Assembly (NCBI RefSeq): GCF_004352835.1
Contig: NZ_SJSB01000001.1
Span: forward strand, 186,001 to 250,000
From: Marinomonas flavescens
GTDB lineage: Bacteria > Pseudomonadota > Gammaproteobacteria > Pseudomonadales > Marinomonadaceae
Length of the DNA: 64,000 nucleotides
Direction of reading: 5' to 3'
The notes below the pieces were generated by a model, which did not search any database, was not told where the DNA came from, and was given only the letters and a program-made list of their open reading frames with translations. This document shows positions 44,352 to 51,558 of the stretch, piece by piece. The position numbers and the translations under genes were made by a program. The first letter of the stretch is position 1. Each line of letters begins with the position of its first letter.

Positions 44352-44487
44352 ACCTTGTACTTTTAGCACCTTGTCTTTTAGCACCTTGTCTTTTAGCACC
44401 TTGTCTTTTAGCACCTTGTCTTTTAGCACCTTGTCTTTTAGCACCTTGTCTTTTAGTACCTTGTCTTTTAGTACCTTGTCTTTTAGT
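44352..44487. repeat. 15-bp tandem repeat (minisatellite), about nine units
   Basis: ACCTTGTCTTTTAGC repeats head to tail. Eight exact-length units fill 44368-44487, the last three ending in AGT and not AGC, and a slightly longer first unit (ACCTTGTACTTTTAGC) is at 44352-44367. A partial unit ACCTT follows at 44488. Because 15 is a multiple of three, both strands stay open across it (for example VLKDK repeated on the minus strand), but no gene is supported. It lies between the amidotransferase remnant and the sigma-54 promoter at 44720. The remainder of 44283-44788 holds nothing else. Confidence 0.9.
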
Positions 44488-44719
44488 ACCTTCAAGTTGT
44501 CACCGCTGTTATTTCCCTTCTGTTTGGTGTTTTGATTGCTTGGTTAGATGGTTTACAAGGAAACGATCACATTATTTGCGTCTTTACATATCCCAGACGG
44601 AAATGATTACTTGATTGGATTGTAAGTTTTTCTTATTTGGCTTTGAAAAAAAGTTATAAAAAATACTATAAATTATAAAAAGTCTATATTAATCAATTTC
44701 TTAAGTTTTTATTTTAGAG

Positions 44720-44736
44720 TTGGCACAGCCTTCGCA
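44720..44736 (+). promoter_or_regulatory. Sigma-54 (-24/-12) promoter of the DUF1328 gene
   Basis: TTGGCACAGCCTTCGCA has TTGGCAC at -24 and GCA at -12 with the correct 10-nt separation between GG and GC. It differs from the consensus only at one T of TTGC. It lies 52 bp before the DUF1328 start codon, and a sigma-54 activator gene is nearby at 47124-48470. Confidence 0.8.
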
Positions 44737-44788
44737 ATAGAGATAGGGAACACAATGTAAACGAGAAAAATAACGTAGGGAGAATATT

Positions 44789-44965
44789 ATGCTGTTCTGG
44801 ACAGTCATGTTTTTAATCATCGCATTAATAGCGGGTGTACTGGGTTTTACTGGTGTTGCAGGCGCAGCGGCAGGGATCGCTAAAATTATTTTTTTCATTT
44901 TCATTGTTTTACTGCTTATTTCTTTGGTCTCAAATGCCATTCGTGGCAAATCACCGAGAAAGTAA
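44789..44965 (+). CDS. DUF1328 small membrane protein (YtjA-like)
   Basis: A 58-residue protein made of two hydrophobic helices: [20 protein letters not shown], then a Gly/Ala turn TGVAGAAAG, then a second helix from [11 protein letters not shown] to LVSN, and a basic tail RGKSPRK. Sequence and length match DUF1328/YtjA, small inner-membrane proteins linked to envelope or osmotic stress. GTAGGGAG provides the ribosome binding site. It follows a sigma-54 promoter and precedes a small lipoprotein by 25 bp, so the two are cotranscribed. Confidence 0.9.
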   Translation: MLFWTVMFLIIALIAGVLGFTGVAGAAAGIAKIIFFIFIVLLLISLVSNAIRGKSPRK

Positions 44966-44990
44966 TCTAAACTAAACGGAGGTTATTTTA

Positions 44991-45305
44991 ATGAATATTA
45001 AACGTGTACTACTACAAAGTGCTTTAGTCATGGTTGTTGCGGGTTCTTTAGCAGCATGTAGCGATGATTCGACGGACAGTACTGGTAAGAAAGTAGATGA
45101 TGCTATGTCTAAAACTGGTACGAAAGTTGAGCAAACAATGGATAAAGCGGGCGATGCAATGGATGATGCCGGCGATAAGATTTCCAATAAAGCATCCGAT
45201 GCCAGTGATGCAATGTCAGACACGGCAACTGATGCTGGAAATGCCATTGAAGATGCATGTGAGAAAGCAAAAGAAGGTGTTAACGCAGACGACACTGATT
45301 GCTAG
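44991..45305 (+). CDS. Small stress-type lipoprotein with Asp/Lys-rich repeats
   Basis: A 104-residue protein with a lipoprotein signal peptide: hydrophobic core VLLQSALVMVVAGSLAAC with the lipobox ending at Cys23. The mature part is very hydrophilic, rich in Asp, Ala, Lys and Met, with an 11-residue-like pattern (DKAGDAMDDAGDKISNKASD) that suggests an amphipathic helix or coiled coil, similar in style to LEA or CsbD-like stress proteins. Two further cysteines lie near the C-terminus. Together with DUF1328 it forms a sigma-54-controlled pair closed by a strong terminator. Function unknown. Confidence 0.85.
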   Translation: MNIKRVLLQSALVMVVAGSLAACSDDSTDSTGKKVDDAMSKTGTKVEQTMDKAGDAMDDAGDKISNKASDASDAMSDTATDAGNAIEDACEKAKEGVNADDTDC

Positions 45306-45317
45306 TCGTTTGATAGA

Positions 45318-45350
45318 TCCATCCTGCTCAGAAAGATTGAGCAGGATGGA
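45318..45350 (+). terminator. Strong terminator after the lipoprotein gene
   Basis: TCCATCCTGCTCA (45318-45330) pairs perfectly over 13 bp with TGAGCAGGATGGA (45338-45350) around a 7-nt loop, followed by TGATGTTTTGG. Confidence 0.8.
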
Positions 45351-45417
45351 TGATGTTTTGGTTAGGCAATAATGGTTTTAAAATTTGAGTGATGTTTTAG
45401 TAGGATGATTAGGAGAC

Positions 45418-47127
45418 ATGACTGTGTTTCAGCCGCGGTATTATTTCTATCTAACAGTGGTACTCGCATTAATGGCGACATTCACTTCTAATGTCTATTT
45501 CAAGCTGGCGTTGGGGTGGTTTGCGCTGTCCTATTTTGCTGTTAGTTTGGCCTATTTACTTAATAACCCGACGATTTTTCGAAAGCGATCAGATGGTACT
45601 GTGCCTTTTTATATACGCTGGATTTTTCTGCCCTTTCTTTGGGTCACGCAGCTGTATAACACATGGCAACGACGTCATGATTCTGTGCCAGCATTGCAAA
45701 AAATAGACGAAGGTCTTTACCTTGCCCGTCGTTTATTTCCTTCTGATATACACGATCTAAAAAGCGAAAACATTGGCGCTATTCTTGATGTTACGGCTGA
45801 ATTCACTTCACTGAATTGGACCTCGACTCAACAAAATGTCGACTATTTGAATGTCCCTATTCTTGATCATTCATTCCCTTCTAATATACAAATTTATAAA
45901 GCATTAAATTGGATTCATACGCACCGCAAAACAGGTCGCTCTGTGGTGATTCATTGTGCGCTAGGTCGAGGGCGATCGGTGTTCATGATGGCCGCGTATA
46001 TGTTAAGTCAAAATGCGAAAGCAACACCTGATGAAGTGATGCAAAAGATACATGCCATCCGTCAAACCGCCCGTCTAAATAAACGCCAATTTAAAGCCTT
46101 AAAGCGAGTGTATGAAAATGCGTTATTAACCGTACGAAACACGGCTTGGCTAATTGCTAATCCGGTTGCGGGGAAACGCAAGTGGGACGATGAAAAGGCC
46201 TATATTCTCCGCTATCTTGCTCCTTATTATGATGTGACGGTAACAATGACGTCACCTGATGAAAATGGCACAGCCTGCGCAAAAAAGGCGCTTAAGGCCT
46301 CTCCAGATCTAGTCATTGCGTGCGGTGGTGATGGCACGGTTACTGAGGTAGCAACGGCCTTAATAGGAACTGATATTAAGCTAGGTATTATTCCATTTGG
46401 GACGGCCAACTCTTTAAGTCATGTGTTATTTGGTTCCTCATCTAAAATCGCTCCAATTGAAACGGCCTGTATCAACTTGATTGAAGGCTGCGAACAAAAA
46501 ATCGACACAGCACAATGCAATGATGAAACGATGTTGTTAATGATAGGAGTTGGCTTTGAACAACAGATGATTGAAAAGGCTGATCGTGAAAAGAAAAACT
46601 CCAGTGGACAAATAGCCTATTTACAAGGGTTGCGAGATGCGATCAGTCAAAATGAAGTATATGAATTTAGCGTAACGCTAGATGATGACGTCGCTTTTGT
46701 TGTTAAAACGCCGAGCTTAACGGTCGCGAATGCCGCGCCTATAACGACCTTGCTAGCACAAGGCAGTGGAATACCAAATATTACTGATGGAGAGCTAGAT
46801 CTGACTTGGCTGGACCCTGACCGTATTCAAGTTTTGAATCTAGCTGAGTTGGCTTTACTGGGGTTAGGGAGTGACCATCGTGAGAATATGTCTGACGGTA
46901 CGACTAACAATACTACTTCAGGTATTTTTCACCGATCGGCGCGCAAAGTAAGGGTAGATATTAGTAGTGTGGGTAGATACGTGATTGATGGTGAAGTAAG
47001 AGAGGCCGATACCCTTGATATTATGCTTAAGCCTAAATCGCTTAATGTCATTGTGCCAGAATCCGCTCTAAATAATGCTTTAGAAGAAGACGCTGGCACA
47101 ATGGAGGCAGAAAGGCTTGATGATTAA
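45418..47127 (+). CDS. Fusion of dual-specificity phosphatase and diacylglycerol-kinase-type lipid kinase
   Basis: A 569-residue protein with three parts. Residues 8-48 hold two hydrophobic helices that anchor it in the membrane, with a third at about 65-80. Residues 95-235 form a dual-specificity/tyrosine phosphatase domain with the active-site loop HC180ALGRGR186S. Residues 240-555 form a diacylglycerol kinase catalytic domain with IANPVAGK near 247, the nucleotide-binding GGDGT (303-307) and GTANSLSH near 330. It may phosphorylate a lipid and dephosphorylate a lipid or protein at the membrane. The terminator before it suggests a separate promoter. It converges on the sigma-54 activator with a 4-bp overlap of their ends. 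Confidence 0.88.
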   Translation: MTVFQPRYYFYLTVVLALMATFTSNVYFKLALGWFALSYFAVSLAYLLNNPTIFRKRSDGTVPFYIRWIFLPFLWVTQLYNTWQRRHDSVPALQKIDEGLYLARRLFPSDIHDLKSENIGAILDVTAEFTSLNWTSTQQNVDYLNVPILDHSFPSNIQIYKALNWIHTHRKTGRSVVIHCALGRGRSVFMMAAYMLSQNAKATPDEVMQKIHAIRQTARLNKRQFKALKRVYENALLTVRNTAWLIANPVAGKRKWDDEKAYILRYLAPYYDVTVTMTSPDENGTACAKKALKASPDLVIACGGDGTVTEVATALIGTDIKLGIIPFGTANSLSHVLFGSSSKIAPIETACINLIEGCEQKIDTAQCNDETMLLMIGVGFEQQMIEKADREKKNSSGQIAYLQGLRDAISQNEVYEFSVTLDDDVAFVVKTPSLTVANAAPITTLLAQGSGIPNITDGELDLTWLDPDRIQVLNLAELALLGLGSDHRENMSDGTTNNTTSGIFHRSARKVRVDISSVGRYVIDGEVREADTLDIMLKPKSLNVIVPESALNNALEEDAGTMEAERLDD

Positions 47128-48470
47128 TCAGTGGTATTGTCGTATTTGTCCAGTTTGTTGTAGAGCGTTTTAACACTAATACCCAATTGTTGTGCTGTGT
47201 CTGTTTTATTGCCAGCGTTTTCTTTTAGGGTTTCTGTGATCGCTATTTTTTCGATGTCATCAAGGCGCATACCAACAGGTACTTTGTTCTGATCATTGCC
47301 TTGTAACTCATCGCCGAGACTATTGATGATCAAGTGTTCGGGCTCTATGACTTCATTGGCAAGTATGTAGGCGCGCTCAATTGTGTGTTTTAGTTCACGA
47401 ACATTGCCGGGCCAAGAATAGGTTTGGATTTTTTCTAGGCTGCTTTTCGATAGACTTTTCTGGGTTTTATCTTCTGCATTTCGGTAGGCCAAGAAATGCT
47501 GCGCTAAGCCGTAAGCATCGCCATCTCTATCTCGCAATGGTGGTACCGTAATTGGAAATTGAGCGAGGCGAAAATATAAATCTTCTCGAAAAGTTTCCTC
47601 TTTAATTGCGTCACCTAGAGAACGGTTAGTGGCAGCAATAATACGCGCGTCAGCTATTTTAACCGTTTGTCCGCCGACAGGTTTGTACTCACCACTTTCT
47701 AGCACACGGAGGAGTTTTACTTGATGTTCATAAGGCATTTCGGTGATTTCATCAAGAAACAAGGTGCCTCCTTTGGCTTGTTCAAAAACACCGTCATGGT
47801 CTTTGTAAGCACCGGTGAAGGAGCCTTTTACATGTCCGAACAGCTCACTGTCGATAAGCTCAGGGCTTAATGCTCCACAGTTTATCGCAATGAAAGGGGC
47901 TTCGGAGCGATCACTAAAAATATGCAGTGTATTGGCAACCAGCTCTTTGCCTGAACCACTTTCGCCAATAATAAAGGCGTTGGTGTTGGTCGCGGCAACT
48001 TTACGGATAGTTCGATAGAGAGAGTGCATCGCCACCGATGAGCCGACTAAATGGCCAAATTGATCCAGATGGCTAGTATTGTTTGATGATAATGACTTTA
48101 TGTCGCTGAGCTCTAAAAAAGCCTCCTCTAAAGAGGATTCGATTAATGCATTATTAAAGGGCGCACGATAATGAAACCCCGCTCCTTTATGCATTAAATC
48201 GTCTAATAACGAATCTGGTTCTCCTTGGCTGAAGAAGAGAAATTCAATGCTTGATAAAAGATCGCTCTCTTGCAAAGCAAGGAATGAGCTCTTCTCTGAA
48301 TTATCAACTTCGATTAGGGCGATTTGGCAGTGAGAATTTGTTAATTGTTCCAGCCAGCACTCATTTTGATTGCTTATCGTTAGCTCAAATTGTCGAACGC
48401 TTGGTAGAGACAATAGGGTAGAGGCCAATGATGGATCACGAGTGTGCATAAACAGCTTTGGTGATGACAT
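47124..48470 (-). CDS. Sigma-54-dependent transcriptional activator (AAA+, Fis-type HTH)
   Basis: A 448-residue enhancer-binding protein. Residues 1-125 are receiver-like in size but lack an obvious phospho-acceptor triad, so the domain is degenerate or senses something else. The AAA+ domain has Walker A GESGSGKE (169-176), the sigma-54 contact loop as GSFTGA (216-221; Ala is usual at the second position), and Walker B GGTLFLDE (234-241). The C-terminal Fis/HTH_8 helix-turn-helix has DTAQQLGISVKTLYNKL. Two -24/-12 promoters at 44720 and 48609 flank it, so those genes are its probable targets. Confidence 0.92.
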   Translation of the reverse strand: MSSPKLFMHTRDPSLASTLLSLPSVRQFELTISNQNECWLEQLTNSHCQIALIEVDNSEKSSFLALQESDLLSSIEFLFFSQGEPDSLLDDLMHKGAGFHYRAPFNNALIESSLEEAFLELSDIKSLSSNNTSHLDQFGHLVGSSVAMHSLYRTIRKVAATNTNAFIIGESGSGKELVANTLHIFSDRSEAPFIAINCGALSPELIDSELFGHVKGSFTGAYKDHDGVFEQAKGGTLFLDEITEMPYEHQVKLLRVLESGEYKPVGGQTVKIADARIIAATNRSLGDAIKEETFREDLYFRLAQFPITVPPLRDRDGDAYGLAQHFLAYRNAEDKTQKSLSKSSLEKIQTYSWPGNVRELKHTIERAYILANEVIEPEHLIINSLGDELQGNDQNKVPVGMRLDDIEKIAITETLKENAGNKTDTAQQLGISVKTLYNKLDKYDNTTD

Positions 48471-48608
48471 ATTCCTCTCCTTAATAATCGCGTCTTGTCA
48501 TGAGTTATCCTGTAAAGGTGACAAGAGGGCTTGTAAATTCTTCCGATGATAGACGGATAGAAACGTTAGATCGCTGCGGTGGCACTATAAAATCATAGGT
48601 TTGCTGAG

Positions 48609-48625
48609 TTGGCATAGTCTTTGTA
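48609..48625 (+). promoter_or_regulatory. Sigma-54 promoter upstream of the 159-residue protein gene
   Basis: TTGGCATAGTCTTTGTA has TTGGCA at -24 and TTGT at -12 (GT where GC is usual), with correct spacing. It lies 74 bp before the start codon, divergent from the sigma-54 activator gene. Confidence 0.65.
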
Positions 48626-48699
48626 AGAGACTTTTCAGTAAACAGATTCGTTTTATAGGTTTTTTACACAATACATGCTTTTTTACGAGGAGATAAATC

Positions 48700-49179
48700 A
48701 TGAAAAGTAATAAGAAGGCTAATGCTCAGACTTATTGTGATTCAGACACACTGCTCATTTGTGACATCCTCTCAATTAGTTTCGATGGCAGTGTCGCAAA
48801 TACCCACCTCTATCAGCGGGCGATGAATACGACAGAGAAGCATGTCTTTCTGCAAATTTCTGCACAATATAAGAGCCTTTCCGATAGTTTGTTACAAGGA
48901 ATGGCACCACTACTTAAAGACAGTGGGACGATGAATTTAGAAGCGGGGTATATTGCAAAAGCCTATTTGACCGCGCTTAAATCATCTGACAAAAATGCCC
49001 CTAATAGAGTTATGAGCGTGAATCGACAAGCATTAAAGCGAATCAAAAAAATGGTAAATAGCATGAAAAATCGTCTGTTTGCTAATTGGATTAGTAAACA
49101 TCTTGCTTGGATCCAAATCACATTAGACTATGTTCAACACCGACGAGCGCAAGCCGTTAGTCGTTCGGCTTGTGCTTAG
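48700..49179 (+). CDS. Uncharacterised 159-residue protein
   Basis: I do not recognise this family. The protein is soluble, mostly helical in character, with a basic C-terminal half (RQALKRIKKMVNSMKNRL and HRRAQAVSR). There is no signal peptide or membrane helix. Two central segments, HVFLQISAQYKSLSDSLLQ and NLEAGYIAKAYLTALK, could form a helical hairpin as in ferritin-like or DUF2383-like stress proteins, but the metal ligands are not seen. GAGGAG gives the ribosome binding site. A sigma-54-like promoter lies upstream and the sigma-54 activator is divergent, so it is a likely target of that regulator. Confidence 0.75.
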   Translation: MKSNKKANAQTYCDSDTLLICDILSISFDGSVANTHLYQRAMNTTEKHVFLQISAQYKSLSDSLLQGMAPLLKDSGTMNLEAGYIAKAYLTALKSSDKNAPNRVMSVNRQALKRIKKMVNSMKNRLFANWISKHLAWIQITLDYVQHRRAQAVSRSACA

Positions 49180-49200
49180 CGTTGCGTTCTTACCGCTTAA

Positions 49201-49929
49201 TTAACGATTGCCTTCCACCATACGATAATCCAATGAGCCCGCAATGGATCCACCGTTTTCTGGTGTGTCTACTTTAAAGGAGGCTTGGCTCTTATTTATA
49301 CTCGGGTCAATGACACTAACGACTTTATGATTCACTAATAATTGATAGTTTTCTGAATAAGTAATGCGAAGATCTTCAGAGTGTAGAGCGTCAAACAACA
49401 AGCTGTCTTTTAGGCGAATAGTACGGCTTTCGCCTCGTACCCATTGCCCAATTACTGGCTGTGTTTTAAAACTTGAATTAGGCAGTGTTACATTTGCTTT
49501 AGAAACGAAAATTTGAATAACATCGCCTGGTAGTCCTGATTTTTTACGACGATCTAGGCGCGTATCAACGGCATTAAGCAAAGTATCCACTTTACTATTG
49601 TAAGATTGTAGGTTGTTAATAGCGTCCGTGACAGCGAGTTGTGTAGTCAGGTCGTTTTTGTTAATCGACGGCATGCTTGGTGCAGAACCAGAGCGCGCAT
49701 TTAATTCTGAGTATTGTGACTTTGCTAATGTGATCTGCTTGTCTAGCTTGCTTACTAACACATTAGAAATACTGGTTTTAACAGAAGAAGATGTTGTTTC
49801 TTGCTGAGTTTTTGGTGATTTTTGTTGTGTTTGTTCGGTTTCTGGTTGTGTTGGTTTATGTAAAATAGGTAAAGAACAGGCACTGATGAAAAGCGGCAAA
49901 AGATAAACGCCTACACGAAATAACAACAT
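49201..49929 (-). CDS. Putative lipoprotein of unknown function
   Basis: A 242-residue protein with a lipoprotein signal: hydrophobic LLPLFISAC with Cys18 as the lipidation site. A Gln/Thr/Lys-rich linker (25-60) is followed by a helical region (60-140) with AVTDAINNLQSYNSKVDTLL and a beta-rich C-terminal half with GDVIQIFVSKANVTLP. The family is not recognised. It converges on the 159-residue protein gene with a 21-bp gap and stands as a single gene. Confidence 0.75.
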   Translation of the reverse strand: MLLFRVGVYLLPLFISACSLPILHKPTQPETEQTQQKSPKTQQETTSSSVKTSISNVLVSKLDKQITLAKSQYSELNARSGSAPSMPSINKNDLTTQLAVTDAINNLQSYNSKVDTLLNAVDTRLDRRKKSGLPGDVIQIFVSKANVTLPNSSFKTQPVIGQWVRGESRTIRLKDSLLFDALHSEDLRITYSENYQLLVNHKVVSVIDPSINKSQASFKVDTPENGGSIAGSLDYRMVEGNR

Positions 49930-50116
49930 TGAATAATCCTAAGATTAGAGTTGGACATAATAGTCACTAGTATGCGGCATGGATCCTATGATGTCGAGAT
50001 CTTGAGCTCAACATGAGCAAGTCCAATTCTATTAAAATGAATGTAAAACGATGGGTTAAGAGACTAAGTTTTACCTATTAAAGAGCAGGCGTGTTTTAGA
50101 AGGTTGAATTTGGGCG

Positions 50117-50155
50117 AAAGATGCTTTCTTAGTGCCATGTTTAGAAAGCATCTTT
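50117..50155 (-). terminator. Hairpin downstream of hisA
   Basis: AAAGATGCTTTCT (50117-50129) pairs perfectly with AGAAAGCATCTTT (50143-50155), 13 bp, 13-nt loop. It lies 37 bp after the hisA stop. The T-run is better on the plus strand, so its role in terminating hisA is probable but not certain. Nothing else was seen in 49930-50191. Confidence 0.6.
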
Positions 50156-50191
50156 TTGTGGTTTTAAGCGTGGTTTTTTGTGAGTGATCTC

Positions 50192-50953
50192 TTATTTCTC
50201 AGCTTGGTTCCAGTGAATGCACTCATCGAGTGTTACGCCCTTGCCACCAAAGATATCTAGTGCGCTGCCAATGGTTAAATCCACATTGCCATTAGATAAC
50301 TCATTAACGCGCTTTAAGTCATTCAGCGAACGGGCTCCACCGGCGTAGGTTACTGCCACAGGGCAACCTTGAGCGAGTAAACTGACAAGATCTTCATCAA
50401 TCCCGCCTTGTAGGCCTTCTACGTCGGCGGCATGAATCAAAAATTCATCGCAGTGGTCAGCAAGTTCAATAAGGTTATCCATATTGATCTGTGTGGATGT
50501 CACTGTTTGCCAGCGATCTGTTGCTATATACCAACCATCTTTGGTGCGACGGCAGCTAAGGTCGAGAACTAAGCGATCAGTACCAGTTTCGCGTTTGATT
50601 TTATCCAGTCTATCCCAAGAGAACTCGCCATTCTCAAACAAATAGGAAGTGACAATAACATGAGATGCGCCTGCTTTAAGGTAGCTTTCTGCGTTATGAG
50701 TATTTACACCGCCCCCAAACTGTAAGCCATTAGGATAAGTTCTTAGTGCGCTCATTACTTCATCGTGATTGCCTTTTCCTAACGCAATAACATGGCCGCC
50801 AGTTAGGTTATGTTCACGGTATAGTGCTGCATAATGAGCAGCATCATAATCACTGATAAAGTTCTCTTTGGCGCCTTTGTCATTTAAGCTGCCACCGACG
50901 ATTTGCTTTACTTTGCCTTGGTGTAAATCGATACAAGGACGGAACTGAGTCAC
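50192..50953 (-). CDS. hisA: HisA-type phosphoribosylformimino-AICAR phosphate isomerase, eukaryotic-like
   Basis: A 253-residue TIM-barrel isomerase of histidine synthesis, converting ProFAR to PRFAR. FRPCIDLHQGKVKQIVGG at the N-terminus carries the first catalytic Asp (CIDLHQG), and LVLDLSCRRTKDGWYIAT carries the second. GLQFGGGVNTHNAESYL and VAVTYAGGARSLNDL hold the phosphate-binding loops. These match the eukaryotic (plant/yeast HIS6) type and not the usual bacterial HisA. The frame is open to ATG 51025, but GTG 50953 with GGGAG 6 nt upstream is the start that matches the family N-terminus. No other his genes are nearby. Confidence 0.88.
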   Translation of the reverse strand: MTQFRPCIDLHQGKVKQIVGGSLNDKGAKENFISDYDAAHYAALYREHNLTGGHVIALGKGNHDEVMSALRTYPNGLQFGGGVNTHNAESYLKAGASHVIVTSYLFENGEFSWDRLDKIKRETGTDRLVLDLSCRRTKDGWYIATDRWQTVTSTQINMDNLIELADHCDEFLIHAADVEGLQGGIDEDLVSLLAQGCPVAVTYAGGARSLNDLKRVNELSNGNVDLTIGSALDIFGGKGVTLDECIHWNQAEK

Positions 50954-51071
50954 AAAAAACTCCCTAATTAATCTGAGACAAGAGACGGATTGTAACTGAT
51001 AATTTATCTTGAAACGATGGATCAAAGCAAAGGGCTCTCAAGACTGTTATAATCTGGGCTAGATTAGGCTG

Positions 51072-51506
51072 ATGAGTATTCAAATTACCCCAATGTTAAA
51101 AATTTCTATTGCTGTTTCCATACCTGATAATGAGATGGAATTGACCGCGATCCGCGCCCAAGGTGCAGGAGGACAAAATGTTAATAAAGTGTCGTCTGCG
51201 ATACACCTTCGATTCAATGTGGCTAATTCCTCATTACCTGCTTTTCATAAGGAGCGTCTTCTTGCTCTGAGCGATAGTCGTTTAACAAAAGAGGGTGACA
51301 TTGTTATCAAGGCTCAACAGCATAGAACCCAAGAACTAAATCGAGAAGATGCTTTAGCGCGTTTGAAAGAGTTGATTTTAGATGCGATTAAAGTTCAAAA
51401 AGCACGTCGAGCAACGCAGCCTTCGCGTTCTTCACAAAAGAAGCGAGTCGACAAGAAAAAGCAAAAGGGTAAAATTAAAAGCCTACGCAAGAGTAATTGG
51501 GATTGA
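51072..51506 (+). CDS. arfB: Peptidyl-tRNA hydrolase ArfB (alternative ribosome rescue)
   Basis: A 144-residue rescue factor that enters stalled ribosomes and releases the peptide. IRAQGAGGQNVNK has the catalytic GGQ at residues 33-35, followed by KVSSAIHLRF, and KAQQHRTQELNREDAL is typical of ArfB/YaeJ. The lysine/arginine-rich tail (from about 108) fits the empty mRNA channel. The family usually begins at the MLKISIAVSIP segment, ATG 51093; ATG 51072 has an AGG a few bases upstream and is kept as the longer option. Single gene, divergent from hisA. Confidence 0.93.
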   Translation: MSIQITPMLKISIAVSIPDNEMELTAIRAQGAGGQNVNKVSSAIHLRFNVANSSLPAFHKERLLALSDSRLTKEGDIVIKAQQHRTQELNREDALARLKELILDAIKVQKARRATQPSRSSQKKRVDKKKQKGKIKSLRKSNWD

Positions 51507-51558
51507 AGAAGCAAGGCGCTTAGCGTTGTGAATAGCGCGTTACTTCAATGCAAAATAA

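Noticed and set aside
44352..44487. CRISPR array
   Set aside because: Units abut with no spacers, and no cas gene is present.
44295..44614. Open frames on both strands across the 15-bp repeat, encoding VLKDK-type or LLAPC-type repeats
   Set aside because: They exist only because the unit length is a multiple of three; there is no ribosome binding site, no conserved domain, and both strands are open equally.
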